In this document: positions 13,001 to 23,700 of the stretch, in pieces
Layout of the letters: each line of letters opens with the position of its first letter
Numbering within the stretch: the first letter of the stretch is position 1
Assembly: GCF_033115175.1 (NCBI RefSeq)
Contig: NC_084837.1
Location: 65,371,266-65,435,265, forward strand
Length of the DNA stretch: 64,000 nucleotides
Direction: 5' to 3'
Source of the DNA: Lepus europaeus
Lineage: Eukaryota; Chordata; Mammalia; Lagomorpha; Leporidae
The notes under the pieces: generated by a model
Seen by the model: only the letters and a program-made list of their open reading frames with translations
Told to the model about the DNA's origin: nothing
The model's database searches: none
Translations under genes and position numbers: made by a program

Positions 13001-16000
13001 AGGACAGGTGCGGTTGTGTTGTTGGGGTCCTGAGGTGTGGCCTCCAAGTCTGCTTCATCACTATCAGACTCCTCTGCCATGGCTTCTTCTGCTCCCTTCT
13101 CTTGCTGCCAGCCCCCCTGCTGTGGCTCTTCAGTCTCAGTATCACTGCCCATTTGACCAGAAAGAGATACTGCTGCTTCTAGGCTATTACAGGGTAGGGC
13201 AATGACCTGGGCACTCATCAAGGCTTCCATCTCTTCAAAGAAGGGACAGGTCTCAGGTGGGTGGCCACTCTTGACTTTTCGATAGCTCTTCTGAAGACCC
13301 TTGAACTTCGTCCGACACTGCTCAAGGGTTCGAAGGAAGCCATACTCTCGGAGCCGCTCGGCCACGGCCCCATACACTTGGCTATTTCGATGACAGTTTC
13401 GGAGAGCCTCATAGAACTCGGTTTGGCTGAGAATTGCAAGTAGAGTTCTGGTCTCTTCATAGCCCCAGTGCACACCTGCTACCTTCTCATCCTCAAAACT
13501 CCAGTGGTCCTGCTCCACGTAGCTTCTCTCTCTCTTGGATAGCAACAGATCAGCATGTACTCTTCTATCTCCTGCGTGGCTGTCTCTTGGGAGTTCTTTA
13601 TCTTTGGAGCCCAACGAAGCTAGGATCCATGGCTCTGCCTGCTCCAACCTGGAGGCCATGTCAGATTTAGGAAAAGGAAATCCTGCTTGCAGGGAAGCAA
13701 ACAAAGGGTGTCACAGTTTGGACTGATCATAAAAAATATCTCTGAATTCAGTCCCACCTTTTTAATCCAAGGTATTCTAAAGTAAGTATCTAGGGAAATC
13801 TTTCAGAAAGTTCAGTAGTTTGAAGAAAGTGTGAAAAATATGGGAAACCTAAAAGATGGGAAATACCGTATTTTCCAAAGTAGGTTGCCAAGAGAGGTAA
13901 AGGTTTAGTTGTGTGTTCAGAGCAGATAATGTTACCCCAAGTTACTCCCTAGCCTTCCTGATGACTTGTTTGCAGGTCCTAGCACTGCAGGGAACAGTTA
14001 CCTCTTTCACTAGGGGCTACAGAATTAAACAGTGATTTCAAGGAGGAAAGGGAGGGAGGGGAGACTGTCTTCAACTTGTCCGTTTCCTTCACACTTACTC
14101 ACTGCATTCTAAAGATGTGCCCCTTAAATACCTTTCCTCTTCATTCCTACTGCCACCATCTAAATCCAAGCTGCTCATCTTCTCACACCTGGAAAACTGC
14201 AGCACTCCCCGTCCTAACTCCAGGCTTGCTCTTCCTCAGCCTGCATACTGTCCTGCTGAGCCTCACCTTAGTTTCTAGCATACACTGTCCATTCCCGTTG
14301 GACTTATGTACCACTCTGTGCCATTTCTTTAACTCTCTCCTTCTATGCAAATGCAAGAAACTGTGTTACCAGTGCCCCCAAGAGGCCTTTCTACAGCCTC
14401 CATCTTCAACTTTGCCAAATCTCTATAATATTAACACAGTAATACACAATTAAGCAACAAATTATTGACACTTTCAATACAGTTCAGTGCATACTTATAA
14501 TTTGCTGTTGTGTTCTCAATCTCAGTAAGTTCTTTGGGGATAGGCACCTTTTCTTATTGCGGAGTTCCCTGCAAGGTGTTAAGACATAATAGGTGTCCAG
14601 AAACAATAATTCTGTAAGTGTGTGTGAGGTTGGGGGATTTCCTGTGGATGACTAAACAGAGACCATTACTAAATGGAGAAGGCTCTCTTCTTAGATGACA
14701 AACAGAATCTAAAATAACTACAACATGTTTAAATGAAATAAATCAAGAAAAAAAGCATAGAAAGTAGAATTCAATAGAAGAAAGAGAAGATAAATTATGT
14801 TCTATAAAATCAGGACCAAGTAAAAAAGCAAGGCAGTTGGCAAAGCTGAAAGTTCTGAGAGTTACTGGGTGAAAAAATGATATAATTCTAAACTGGACTG
14901 CACTGAAACAAGATATAGGAATACTTTGAAGTAAAATCCGTAGCCTCTAACATAACCTCACTAGGAATATGTAGGTAGGTATACGTGTGTGTGCGTGTGT
15001 GTGGAGAGAGAGAGAGACAGAGAGAGGTAGATAATAGATATAATTTAGTTCTCCACAATTAACCTATTTGGAAAACTTAAGGTTTTAAAGGAGAATAACA
15101 GAAACTAAGATCTAAAGAATGAAGCTTCTGGGAAGAAACTTTAAAAAAAGTTTAATTTGGAGAAGGAAAACAAAGAAAGATGTGCCTTCAAGTATGGAAA
15201 ATAATTTTTACCTAGAAAATAGTGACATACTATCATCCTTACCAAGAAATAAAATAGTTCCAAATTCTGCTAAAAACTAGGGAGCCATTCTCTAGGAGAA
15301 TTATCGAAAGAGGAAATGTAAGAGCACTCACTGCATCAGAGGCCTAACCTACGCGTCTTCAGGAGGGCCCCAAGAACCACGTATTCTACAATTTCCACTC
15401 ATTCCTAAAATCCCTTTCCCACTCACTCTTCCCGACCCTGCTTCCCGATTAGAATGGCACTGTCTTCCCATATGAAGCTACTCCTCACCGCTCCTTTGAA
15501 AACGTCTGAGCTTCTCCTTTGGATTCATCTGCTCCTGTGGTCCCAGGTCTGGGCTTCTTGCCCTCTCTTTCTTGGGTACACCCCTGGGCTGGGGTGCCAC
15601 TGACTCCTGCCGAACACTTAATAACTCTTGTGATGATTTCAGGGGTGTCATCTTCTCCAAGCGCACATCCTGCCCCTTCACAGAGACTGTGACCTAGAAA
15701 CAACCCCCATTAATTGTCACTGCAGAGTCATAAGGAGGGGCATTCCCGGAGGATATAACAATATCCCAAAGAGATCATCCTTCTGGGACACAGCTAGGGT
15801 TGTAGGGGTGGGGAAAGTTATGGCAAACAAGAGCCTTCTTTCATAACCCTTAGCTTAGAGCAGTTGGAACTCCAGAGGAAAAGATCAAAATAGAAAACCC
15901 AACTACAGGCTGAAAAAAATAAATTAAAAACAGGAGACGCAACGGTACACCCAAGTAGCACCTCCAACAAGTGCTCTCTGTTCCAGAGCAGAAGTACAGG

Positions 16001-16403
16001 CATCACCGTGGGAGGCTGTGCCCCTCTTTAAGCCTGTCTGCCCCTCCCCAATCACTTCTGCACACGCCTCCCGCACCCCTCCTCTCACCGAACGTCCAGG
16101 TCTTCCAGGCTGGCTTTCTAGATCTTCCACCATTGTCACTGCCTCCTCTCCATTTTCTGGACACCGCTCCTGTACCCAGTTCTGGATCTCCCCAGGCAGG
16201 ACAGTCAGGAATTGCTCTAGCACCAGCAATTCTACGATCTGCTCCTTGGTGCGCACTTCCGGCCTTAGCCACCGGCAGCAAAGTTCCCAGAGCTGGCTGA
16301 AAGCCTCCCGGGGCCCAGCCACCTCCTGGTAGTGGAATCTCCTGAAGCGCTGCCGAAAGGTCTCCGAGTTAGTGCCATTCCCTCTCGGGGCGGGGTTGGC
16401 CAT
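6200..16403 (-). CDS. ZSCAN29: ZSCAN29: SCAN, double Myb/SANT-like and C2H2 zinc-finger protein (whole coding region)
   Basis: Five coding exons (16403-16089, 15693-15489, 13682-12984, 10649-10179, 7068-6200) join in frame to 2559 nt, or 852 residues plus TAA, the length I remember for human ZSCAN29. Domain order: SCAN at about residues 14-96; a linker rich in Pro, Lys and Glu; Myb/SANT-like domain 1 at about 243-332; an acidic linker; Myb/SANT-like domain 2 at about 407-496; a second acidic linker; then six C2H2 fingers at 678-840. All introns have GT..AG ends. By family knowledge it is a nuclear DNA-binding protein: SCAN mediates dimerisation, and the Myb/SANT-like and zinc-finger parts bind DNA. 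Its targets cannot be read from the sequence. It is divergent from TUBGCP4 and shares its CpG promoter. The start is set by homology; an ATG directly upstream (16406) would add one Met. The join of all exons and the conserved gene order make the assignment very secure. Confidence 0.96.
7401..7728 (-). mobile_element. C-repeat SINE in the last ZSCAN29 intron
   Basis: Flanked by the target-site duplication GGAAAGATAC (7391-7400 and 7731-7740). Confidence 0.92.
7883..8216 (+). mobile_element. C-repeat SINE (CSINE2-like)
   Basis: Perfect target-site duplication AAAACAGGGTAGA (7870-7882 and 8217-8229). Forms an inverted pair with the element at 7401-7728. Confidence 0.93.
8745..8905 (+). mobile_element. 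MIR SINE (old)
   Basis: Carries the MIR words for 'cctcatttacatcaattctat' and 'aagtaacttgctgtaagtca' in order. Confidence 0.6.
8985..9319 (+). mobile_element. C-repeat SINE (CSINE2-like), 5' shortened
   Basis: Perfect 15-bp duplication AAAGTACTGCTTTCT at 8970-8984 and 9320-9334; the first dozen bases of the head are missing. Confidence 0.93.
9421..9749 (+). mobile_element. C-repeat SINE (CSINE2-like)
   Basis: Flanked by AAAAGTGTT (9412-9420 and 9750-9758); close to the young consensus. Confidence 0.92.
10179..10649 (-). CDS. ZSCAN29: ZSCAN29 coding exon 4 (second Myb/SANT-like domain)
   Basis: Encodes 157 codons (residues 407-563), phase 1 at both ends, so skipping it would keep the frame. 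It begins exactly at the domain ([11 protein letters not shown]), carries [20 protein letters not shown] and [16 protein letters not shown], then a strongly acidic stretch ([12 protein letters not shown]). It ends in [10 protein letters not shown] before GTAAGA, mirroring the end of exon 3. Confidence 0.95.
10650..11882 (-). other. ZSCAN29: ZSCAN29 intron 3, left part
   Basis: Unique sequence; I see no element or coding frame worth calling. Confidence 0.5.
11883..12222 (+). mobile_element. C-repeat SINE
   Basis: Older type with a (CT)n stretch and an AAATAAATAAATAAATC tail; lies in the ZSCAN29 intron between the two Myb/SANT-like exons. Confidence 0.9.
12349..12677 (+). mobile_element. C-repeat SINE (CSINE2-like)
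   Basis: Head 'ggctggcgccctggcttaac', poly(A) end; imperfect flanking repeat around 'agcttata'. Confidence 0.9.
12984..13682 (-). CDS. ZSCAN29: ZSCAN29 coding exon 3 (first Myb/SANT-like domain)
   Basis: Encodes 233 codons (residues 174-406), phase 1 at both ends. The N-terminal part contains a conserved [12 protein letters not shown] segment. The Myb/SANT-like domain begins with [11 protein letters not shown] at residue 243 and ends near [12 protein letters not shown]. An acidic tail with [12 protein letters not shown] follows, then [10 protein letters not shown] at the donor GTAAGA. The domain portion is about 80% identical to the next exon, so the two are a duplicated exon pair. Confidence 0.95.
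13683..15488 (-). other. ZSCAN29: ZSCAN29 intron 2
   Basis: Holds the L2 remnant at 14110-14610 and a (GT)n/(GA)n patch at about 14985-15030; otherwise unique, non-coding. Confidence 0.6.
14110..14610 (+). mobile_element. L2 LINE 3' end (old)
   Basis: It has the order expected of an L2 3' end: a 'cctggaaaactgcagcactc'-like segment, a 'taagttctttggggataggc'-like segment, and a tail 'taataggtgtccagaaacaa'. Strongly diverged; lies in a ZSCAN29 intron. Confidence 0.45.
15489..15693 (-). CDS. ZSCAN29: ZSCAN29 coding exon 2 (linker)
   Basis: Residues 106 to 174 (phase 0 to phase 1). It starts after the acceptor ..TTTCTAG with [14 protein letters not shown] and ends in QRSG before GTGAGG. It is a low-complexity linker rich in Pro, Lys and Glu, with no recognisable fold. 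Confidence 0.93.
16089..16403 (-). CDS. ZSCAN29: ZSCAN29 coding exon 1 (SCAN domain)
   Basis: This exon encodes residues 1-105 from ATG at 16403-16401 to TTCG before the donor GTGAGA (GT at 16088-16087). The SCAN signature is clear: [14 protein letters not shown], then [19 protein letters not shown], then [15 protein letters not shown]. The ATG follows another ATG (ATGATGGCC), and the second has the better Kozak context (A at -3, G at +4). The exon continues upstream as 5' UTR to an acceptor at 16526-16525, which is preceded by a CT-rich tract. Confidence 0.95.
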
Positions 16404-16524
16404 CATTCCAGCAGAAAGCAGCGGCCCTCCACTTAGGGCGTGGGTTCCAGGGCTTACTCCTATCTTCCCATGTCCTTGGAGAATCACCTGCAGATAAGTC
16501 TCTGTCTGTGAGAGGAGTTTCTTT
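16404..16524 (-). other. ZSCAN29: ZSCAN29 5' UTR part of the first coding exon
   Basis: The sequence between the acceptor CT-tract..CCCTAG (AG at 16526-16525) and the ATG is open but not conserved as protein, so it is read as 5' UTR. A separate non-coding first exon must lie upstream in the CpG island. A GTGAGA donor at 17094-17089 is one candidate, not proven. Confidence 0.55.
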
Positions 16525-17447
16525 CTAGGGTAGAGAGAGAGAGAGGACACTATCAGAAGGAATATATTCATCTATCTAAAGCCTTGTTAGAGCTGGCCTG
16601 ACTAAGTAAGTGCTCCAAGTAGCCGCGTGAGGCAGCGCCTTCAGGGCGATAAGCCGACACAGAGCATGAACGAGAAAGACCTTTCAAAAGCTGTATTTCT
16701 GGACAGCCCCAGGAGACAGAAAACAGCACTGCCTTGCTCCTTTCCCACCTCCCCCAGATCTGCTCCCATTTCATTCCCCCGATCGGTGTTGCACAGTGAG
16801 TTCCAGCCATATGGGAAGACAGGATCTAGAAGCGAGTCACACGGCTGAAGGCAACAACAAGCCTCTCTGTCCAGCGGGTAGCAGCTGATCTCCCCCAGGG
16901 CCTCCGCCCCGCCCCTCACACTCCACAACTACCAGTTCCCAGCGCCGACAGAAGCCAAGTCGGGAATATCGGGTCTTTGTTTTCCCTCCCCAGCAAGGGG
17001 TCGGGGGCTACTGACGGGAAACCTCGTGCATCGGGAGCAGCTGCTGTGGGTGGCTCCTGAAGCAGGCACCGGGTGGGCTGGGGGAGCGTCTCACTGACTT
17101 GGTGAGGAGCGGGGGTCCGAGGGGCAGCAGGAATGGGTCTCCTGAGGACGAGCTGGGTGCTGACTAGGGGCTCCAGGTGCTGCGGACTCGAACGCCGCTC
17201 AAGGATCAGCGGGTGCGCGGCTCCGGCCTCTTTGTCTTCGCTCCCTCCGGCCGGGTCACTCCTGCAGTTCCTCCTGAGGCCCCGGATAGGGTCAAGGCGC
17301 CCTGAGCGCACCCTGCGGTCCACGTCGAGGAGCGGCTGCCTCCGGGACTGTCTCTCCAGTCACTCGCATAGCTGACCCCCGCTCAGCCTCTCCCACTCCG
17401 AGATCGGCCCCCGCCAGGACTCTCGCACCACCCAGACCAGCTCCCAA

Positions 17448-17456
17448 ACCGGAAGT
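17448..17456 (+). promoter_or_regulatory. ETS/GABP-type site
   Basis: ACCGGAAGT matches the ETS core on the plus strand, 28 bp left of the NRF1 palindrome. Confidence 0.6.
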
Positions 17457-17483
17457 CCGAGCGGGCACCTCGGGGGCGCCGAG

Positions 17484-17495
17484 GGCGCATGCGCC
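17484..17495. promoter_or_regulatory. NRF1 site (palindromic)
   Basis: GGCGCATGCGCC is a perfect match to the NRF1 consensus YGCGCAYGCGCR and is self-complementary. It lies about 290 bp upstream of the TUBGCP4 start codon. Confidence 0.75.
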
Positions 17496-17578
17496 GGGGC
17501 CGCTGCGCAGACCGCGAGTCGGCGGCAGCGGGGCTGGAGCCGGCGGGAGCTGAGCGGAGGGCCGCGCGGAGGCCGGCG

Positions 17579-17587
17579 CACTTCCGG
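17579..17587 (-). promoter_or_regulatory. ETS/GABP-type site
   Basis: CACTTCCGG is the ETS core on the minus strand, opposite in orientation to the site at 17448 and on the other side of the NRF1 palindrome. Confidence 0.6.
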
Positions 17588-17781
17588 GGCCCGGCGCGCG
17601 GTCGCTCTCGCCGCCTCGCCTCCGCTCCTCCCGCGGCAGTGGTCGGGCGGGTGCAGTCAGAACGAGCCGCCGGAGCTAGGGGCGTGCGTGCACGTGGAAG
17701 GAGGTCCTCGCCCCCGTGGTCTCCGGAAAGGACGCCGGAGGAGAGGGTCACATCTCCAGAGACTCGACGTCCGCCGTGGGC

Positions 17782-17859
17782 ATGATCCACGAGCTGCTCT
17801 TGGCTCTGAGCGGGTACCCGGGCTCCATTTTCACCTGGAACAAGCGGAGTGGCCTGCAG
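17782..17859 (+). CDS. TUBGCP4: TUBGCP4 coding exon 1
   Basis: Residues 1-26, ending SGLQ before the donor GTACCG; phase 0. The ATG context is GGGCATGA, so a TGA in another frame overlaps the start codon (see the upstream-ORF finding). Confidence 0.95.
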
Positions 17860-20734
17860 GTACCGTGCGGCTGAGAGCGCGGGAACGAGGGAGCAGACCT
17901 GAGCCACTGAGGGACCCGGAGGGCGGGACCTGCGGGGGCTGGGGCGGCATAGAGGGCAGCCCCCCACGGGCCTAAGGGTGAGGTAAATGCCAGCGTGAGA
18001 AACCGAGGACAGACACACACACACCCCCAACAGCCCTGCCTTGCCGCGGGGTGTGGGACAGGGCGCCAGGTGGCGGTGTCTGAATGACAGGTACAGGGGA
18101 CCTGGTTATAAGTGAGGGAGGCACTTAATCCTATTCACTTCCACGCCAGCATTCTGGGCTTTGCATTCTGGTTCAGAAACACAGCGCCCAGCAAACTTGA
18201 CTGAATGGAAGAAATTATTTCAAGAGCGTGTGGAGCGTTTCCCTCCTGACTCTCTTCCCAAAACATACCTGCACCAGGTGGAGAACTTGCTTGGGGGTCT
18301 TCGTGTTACCAGGAATGAGAAATGGATGAGGAGGAAGAGTCATGTGATATCCATAGATAGTTAGGGCGCAGGTGTGCTCCTTTAATCCACACGACCACTT
18401 GTACCCATTTTACAGATTAATTGAGGCACAGATCCATAAATATTCCCCTGTGTCACATACCTAATAATTATCTTAGTGGGTTTTTAAGATTTATTTATTT
18501 GAGAGGTAGAGTTACAGACAGTGAGAGGGAGAGACTGAGAGAAAGTCTTCCTTCTGCTAGTTCACTCCCCAAATGGCTGCAACGGCCGGAGCTGCACCAG
18601 ACCGAATCCAGGAGCCAGGAGCTTCTTCCCGGTCTCCCCTGCAGGTGCAGGAGCCCTAGCACTTGGGCCATCTTCCACTGCTTTCCCAGACCATAGCAGG
18701 GAGTTGGATCGGAAGTGGAGCAGCGGGGACTCGAACCGGCATCCACATGGGATGCCGATGCCGCCAGTGGAGGCTTAGCCCAGTATGCCACAGCGCCAGC
18801 CCCTGAGCTAAGTTTTAAAGGCAAATCTGCCAGACCCCAGTATCTCAACTACTCTCTGACATTATTCAGTGCTGTCAAAAATTTACTCAGGTGTTGGTAG
18901 CCCAAGTCCACAGGTGAGCAAACTAAAGCTGAGAGCAGCTTAAGCTGGCGAGGCCTGGGAGTGGCCAGGCAAGAATCCAGGTTAGGTCTGTCTGACCTGT
19001 TCCTGGGAGAATGGGCAGTGGGCCGTGAAGAGCAGAAAATGTATATTCTGAACCTGTAGAATCTAGAAATCAGATTCCTCGTGTTATTTAAGAATGTGAT
19101 TTTGTGGTTCAGAGTTTAGGTGAGTTTTTTGGGAAAAGAAATTGTATGATGGAGTTTGAATTGTTTCTCCGAAGACAGTCTTGAAGAATTTTACCGGTAC
19201 GAGGCTTTGAAGACTGAGTTGGTGTCTCAGCTTTTCCTCTGCAGAATTTTACAAAATGCCAGGCATATAGGAGGAGAAAGTTCAGGAAGTCTTTGTGGGG
19301 GCTTGGCTGAAGGACAAAGAGATAACTACGTATTGGAAAGATAACTGGAGAAACTGAAGAGAGCCACAAGCAACTTATCTTCCCCATCCCTTATTTTAAA
19401 AAGCCTCAATTAGATATTTTTCTCCTTTCTACTGTAGCATTTTGGCTTTAATGTCACTTCCTCTGAAAAACTTCCTCTGACCACATCTTTGAGTATTCTT
19501 CCCTCATGCCATCATTCTCTGTCACGGCCACTTGTTTATTTCCCTTAAAGGACCTACTGCAATTCATAATTATTTATTGTAGTTACCTGTTCATAGTCTT
19601 CTCCCACATAGATTGTCCAGATAAGTGTGTTGTATAAAATGGTATTGGTAACTTTAAGGAATTGTTTGCTGTTCCTGCTCCAGTAATGTTACTCATAATT
19701 TTTTTTTTAACTTTTCTAAAACTCTGTCAACAGGAAATCTTATTGGCAGAGCTATCTTGGTGATCAAAAATTGCTTGTATGTTTTGAGCATCCAGGTCTC
19801 CCACATGGGTGCAGGGGTCCAAGCACTTGGGCCATTCTCTGCTGCTTTCCCAAGCACATTTTTCCCAAGCATATTTCTCCAATATGGGATGCCAGCATTG
19901 CACTCAGTGGCGCACCCTGCCACACCACACTGCTGGAATATGTATTATTCTGTTTTTTAATTAAACATTTATTTATCTTGAAGAGTGACAGAGAGGGAGA
20001 GACAGAACAAGGGATCTTCCATCCGTTGGGTCACTCTCCAAAATGCCGCCGGACACCAGGGCTGGGCCAGGCTGAAGTTCGGAGCTTGGAACTTCATCTG
20101 GGTCTCCCACAAGGTTAGCAAGAGCCCAAGTACTTAGACCATTTTCCACTGCTTTTGCAGGCACATTAACAATTCAATACTCACAATTATTGTCTCTATA
20201 AGAATCAAAACTGAGCACAGAGAGGTACAGTAACTTGGCTTAGCTGTGAAGCAAGTAGGAGGCAACTCACGGATTCAGACTAAAGTAGTCTTATTCCAGG
20301 GATCAGCTTCTTAAGCATTGTGTTACACCACTTCATAAACTATTGACTTGAAGATATAATTAGTAGTATGTCATTAAGATCTACATTAAATGAATTCCTA
20401 ATTAGGTTATTGTGGACTCAGTAACAGAAAAATTGTCCTTTGCCTATTTATGACCACATTTACGGGCATATAAAGATGCATCAGGGGCCAGCACTATGGC
20501 GTAGCGGGTAAAGCTGCCACCTGCAGTGTGCACATCCCATATGGGCCCCAGTTCTAGTCCTGGCTGTTGCACTTCCAATCCAGCTCTTTGCTATGGTCTG
20601 GGAAAGCAGTGGAAGATGGCCCAAGTCCTTGTGCCCCTACACCCACGTGGGATACCCGGAGGAAGCTCCTGGCTTTGGATCAGCGCATTTCCGGCCATTG
20701 GAGCAAATTAGGGAGTGAGCCAGCGGATGGAAGA

Positions 20735-20786
<52 letters not shown>

Positions 20787-23700
20787 CCTTCTCTCTCTGT
20801 GTAACTCTGACTTTCAAATAAATAAAATCTTAAAAAGAAAAAGATGGCATCAATCAAAGACAATAGTTACAATGTGAATATGTGATGTGTTATAAGTTGC
20901 TTTGGAATGGTAGCTTTATCTGATTTTGTATACTTTTTAAATCTCAGAATGTTAGCACAGTACTTGGGGTATAGTAGGTGTTCATTAAAAGTTAATTGAT
21001 TTGGGGCTGGCGCTGTGGCAGAGCAGGTAAAGCTGCCACCTGCAGTGCCACCATCCTATATGGGCATGGGTTCTAGTCCAGGCTGCTTCGCTTCCAATCC
21101 AGCTCTCTGTTATGGCCTGGGGAAACAGAAGGAAGATGTCCCAAGTGCTTGGACCCTGGCACCCATGTGGGAGATCCAGAAGACACTCCAGGCTCTGGCT
21201 TCAGATAGGCCCAGCTCTGGCCACTGTAGCCATTTGGGGAGTGAACCAGGGGATGGAAGACCGACTCTCACTCTGTCTATATCTGTCTGTCTGTCTGTCT
21301 TTCTGTCTGTCCATCCATCCATCTCTGCCTCTCTGGGCCTATCTGCTGATTTTCCCAGGCCATTAGCAGGGAACTGGATCAGAACTGAAGAAGCCAGGGC
21401 CAGCACTGTGGTGCAGTGTGTTAAAGCCAGCCTGCAATGTTGGCATCCCATATGAGCGCCGGTGCAGGTCTCAGCTGCTCCTCTTCCAATCCAGCTCTCT
21501 GCTGTGGCCTGGGAAAGCAGTGGAAGGTGGCTCAACTCCTTAGCCCAACTGGACCCCTACATCTATGTGGGAGACCTGGAGGGGGCTCTTGGCTCCTGGC
21601 TTTGGATCAGCTCAGGTCTGGCCATTGTGGTCATTTGGGGAGTGAACCAGTAGAATGGAAGACCTCTCTCTGGCTCTGCCTCTCTCTGTAATTCTGTCTT
21701 TCAAATAAATAAAATAAATCTAAAAAAAAAAAAACCTGGAGCAGCTAGGACAGCAACCAGTGCCCATATGGGATGCCACAGGTGGCAGCTTTACCTGCTA
21801 TGCCAGTGCTGGCACTGAATTTAATATTCTTGTGCATTGTTCATGGCACTATGAAATAATATCACAATTCCTCTAAAAATCGGACAAATAACATATGATC
21901 CAGCAATTCCAGCTTCTGGGTATATACCAAAAAGAAGTAAAGCAAGGACTCAAATGATATTTTTACATACTTTTTTTTCCCAAGATTTATTTATTTGAAA
22001 GGCAAAGTTGCAGAAGGAGAGAAAGAGAGAGGGAGGGAGGGAGAGAAAGGGAGGAAGATCTTCCATTCATTGATTGATTCCCCAAATGGCCACAATGGCC
22101 AGAGCTTGGATGATCTGAAGCTAGGAGCGAGGAACTTCTTCCGGGTCTCCCATGTTGGCACAGGAGTCAAGCACTTGGACCATCTTCTACTGCTTCCCAG
22201 GCCGTAGCAGTGAGCTGGATCAGAAGTGGAGCAACCAGGACTAGAACTGGCACCCATATGGGATGCCAGCACTACAGGTGGTAGCTTTACCTGCTACACC
22301 ACAGTGCCAGCCCCTAAGCACATGTTTATAGAACATTATTCATAATAACCCAAAGGCAGTAGCAGGGCTGGAGCTATGGTATAGTAGGCTAAGCCTCTCT
22401 GCCTGCGGTGCAGGCATCCCATGTGGGCACTGGTCCAAGTCCTGGCTGCTCCACTTCCAATCCAGCTTTCTGCTGATGGCCTGGATGCTTGGGCCCCTGC
22501 ACTCATGTGGGAGACCTGGAGGAGGCTTCTGGCTCCTGGATTTGGATTGGCCCAGCTCCAGCTGTTGCAGTGATTTGTGAACCAGTGGAGGGAAGACCCC
22601 TCCCTTCCTCCCTCCCTCCCTCCCTCTCTCTCTCCACTCCCCTCCCATAACTCTGCCTCTCAAATAAATCTTAAAAAAAAAGAAAAAGAGGCCGGCGCCG
22701 TGGCTCAACAGGCTAATCCTCCGCCTTGCGGCGCCAGCACCCCGGGTTCTAGTCCCGGTCGGGGCACCGATCCTGTCCCGGTTGCCCCTCTTCCAGGCCA
22801 GCTCTCTGCTGTGGCCAGGGAGTGCAGTGGAGGATGGCCCAAGTCCTTGGGCCCTGCACCCCATGGGAGACCAGGAGAAGCACCTGGCTCCTGCCATCGG
22901 ATCAGCGCGGTGCGCCGGACGCAGCACGCCTACCGCGGCGGCCATTGGAGGGTGAACCAACGGCAAAAGGAAGACCTTTCTCTCTGTCTCTCTCTCACTG
23001 TCCACTCTGCCTGTCAAAAATAAAAATAAATAAATAAATAAAAAATAAAAATAAAAAAAAAAAGAAAAAAGAAAAAGAAACAAATGGTAGTAGCGACCAA
23101 AATGTCCACCTAGGGATAAAAGGATAAACAAAATGTGGAATATACAAATAATGGAATATTATTAACCTTAAAAAGGAAGGAAATTCTGGTACATGCTGTT
23201 AAAGTTGGCTGAACTTGAATACATTGTCCCAGACATTTTTTTCTAGTTGAGCTGCTATAAAACTTCTATGTAGCATATTAGGCTATCATTTCACCTTCAT
23301 TTAAATTAAAAATAACAAATATAAATGAACTTATGGACAGTTATATAGTGATTTTTACAGATTGTAGACTGCTTATATTAATTTTAGATTTTTATTTAGA
23401 TTTTTTTTATAAATCTTTTTTTTTTCTTTTTTTAAATTTTTTTGACAGGCAGTATTTAGATTTTTATTCTTATTGGGAGGGGGAAAATTTCTTATAAATC
23501 CTAAGGATATGTCTGAGAAACTACTGGAGTTTGCAGACCCCAATTTGAGCAGTATACTTAAAGTTTTTTGTAATCAAACAGATACCCTCATATGGTCCTA
23601 GGCCATCCCAGAAGATTGCATAAGAAGCAGGTAACAGTGGCTGTCTCTGGGAACGTGGACTTATTTTTAATGTATACCACTTAGTATTGTTTGAATTCTT

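Larger units (their letters stand above)
17095..17781. promoter_or_regulatory. CpG-rich bidirectional promoter of ZSCAN29 and TUBGCP4
   Basis: A GC-rich, CpG-dense, TATA-less stretch separates the divergent start codons of ZSCAN29 (16403) and TUBGCP4 (17782). It carries an NRF1 palindrome and two ETS-type motifs in opposite orientations around it, typical of mammalian bidirectional housekeeping promoters. CpG enrichment extends from about 16900 to 17950, covering TUBGCP4 exon 1. The transcription start sites cannot be fixed from sequence. Confidence 0.8.

Noticed and set aside
15924-16571. A 215-codon start at 16571 for ZSCAN29
   Set aside because: The upstream part crosses the acceptor at 16525-16526 and the end crosses the donor at 16088; the real coding exon is 16089-16403.
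17383-18030. A 215-codon minus-strand ORF across the promoter
   Set aside because: The CpG-rich composition suppresses stop codons; it covers the TUBGCP4 first exon antisense and has no domain.
20739-20780. Direct repeats suggestive of a CRISPR or satellite array
   Set aside because: It is a simple (CT)n run within a SINE, with no spacers.
22340-23131. A 263-codon minus-strand open frame
   Set aside because: It runs through two adjacent C-repeats and low-complexity tails; there is no domain and no independent conservation.
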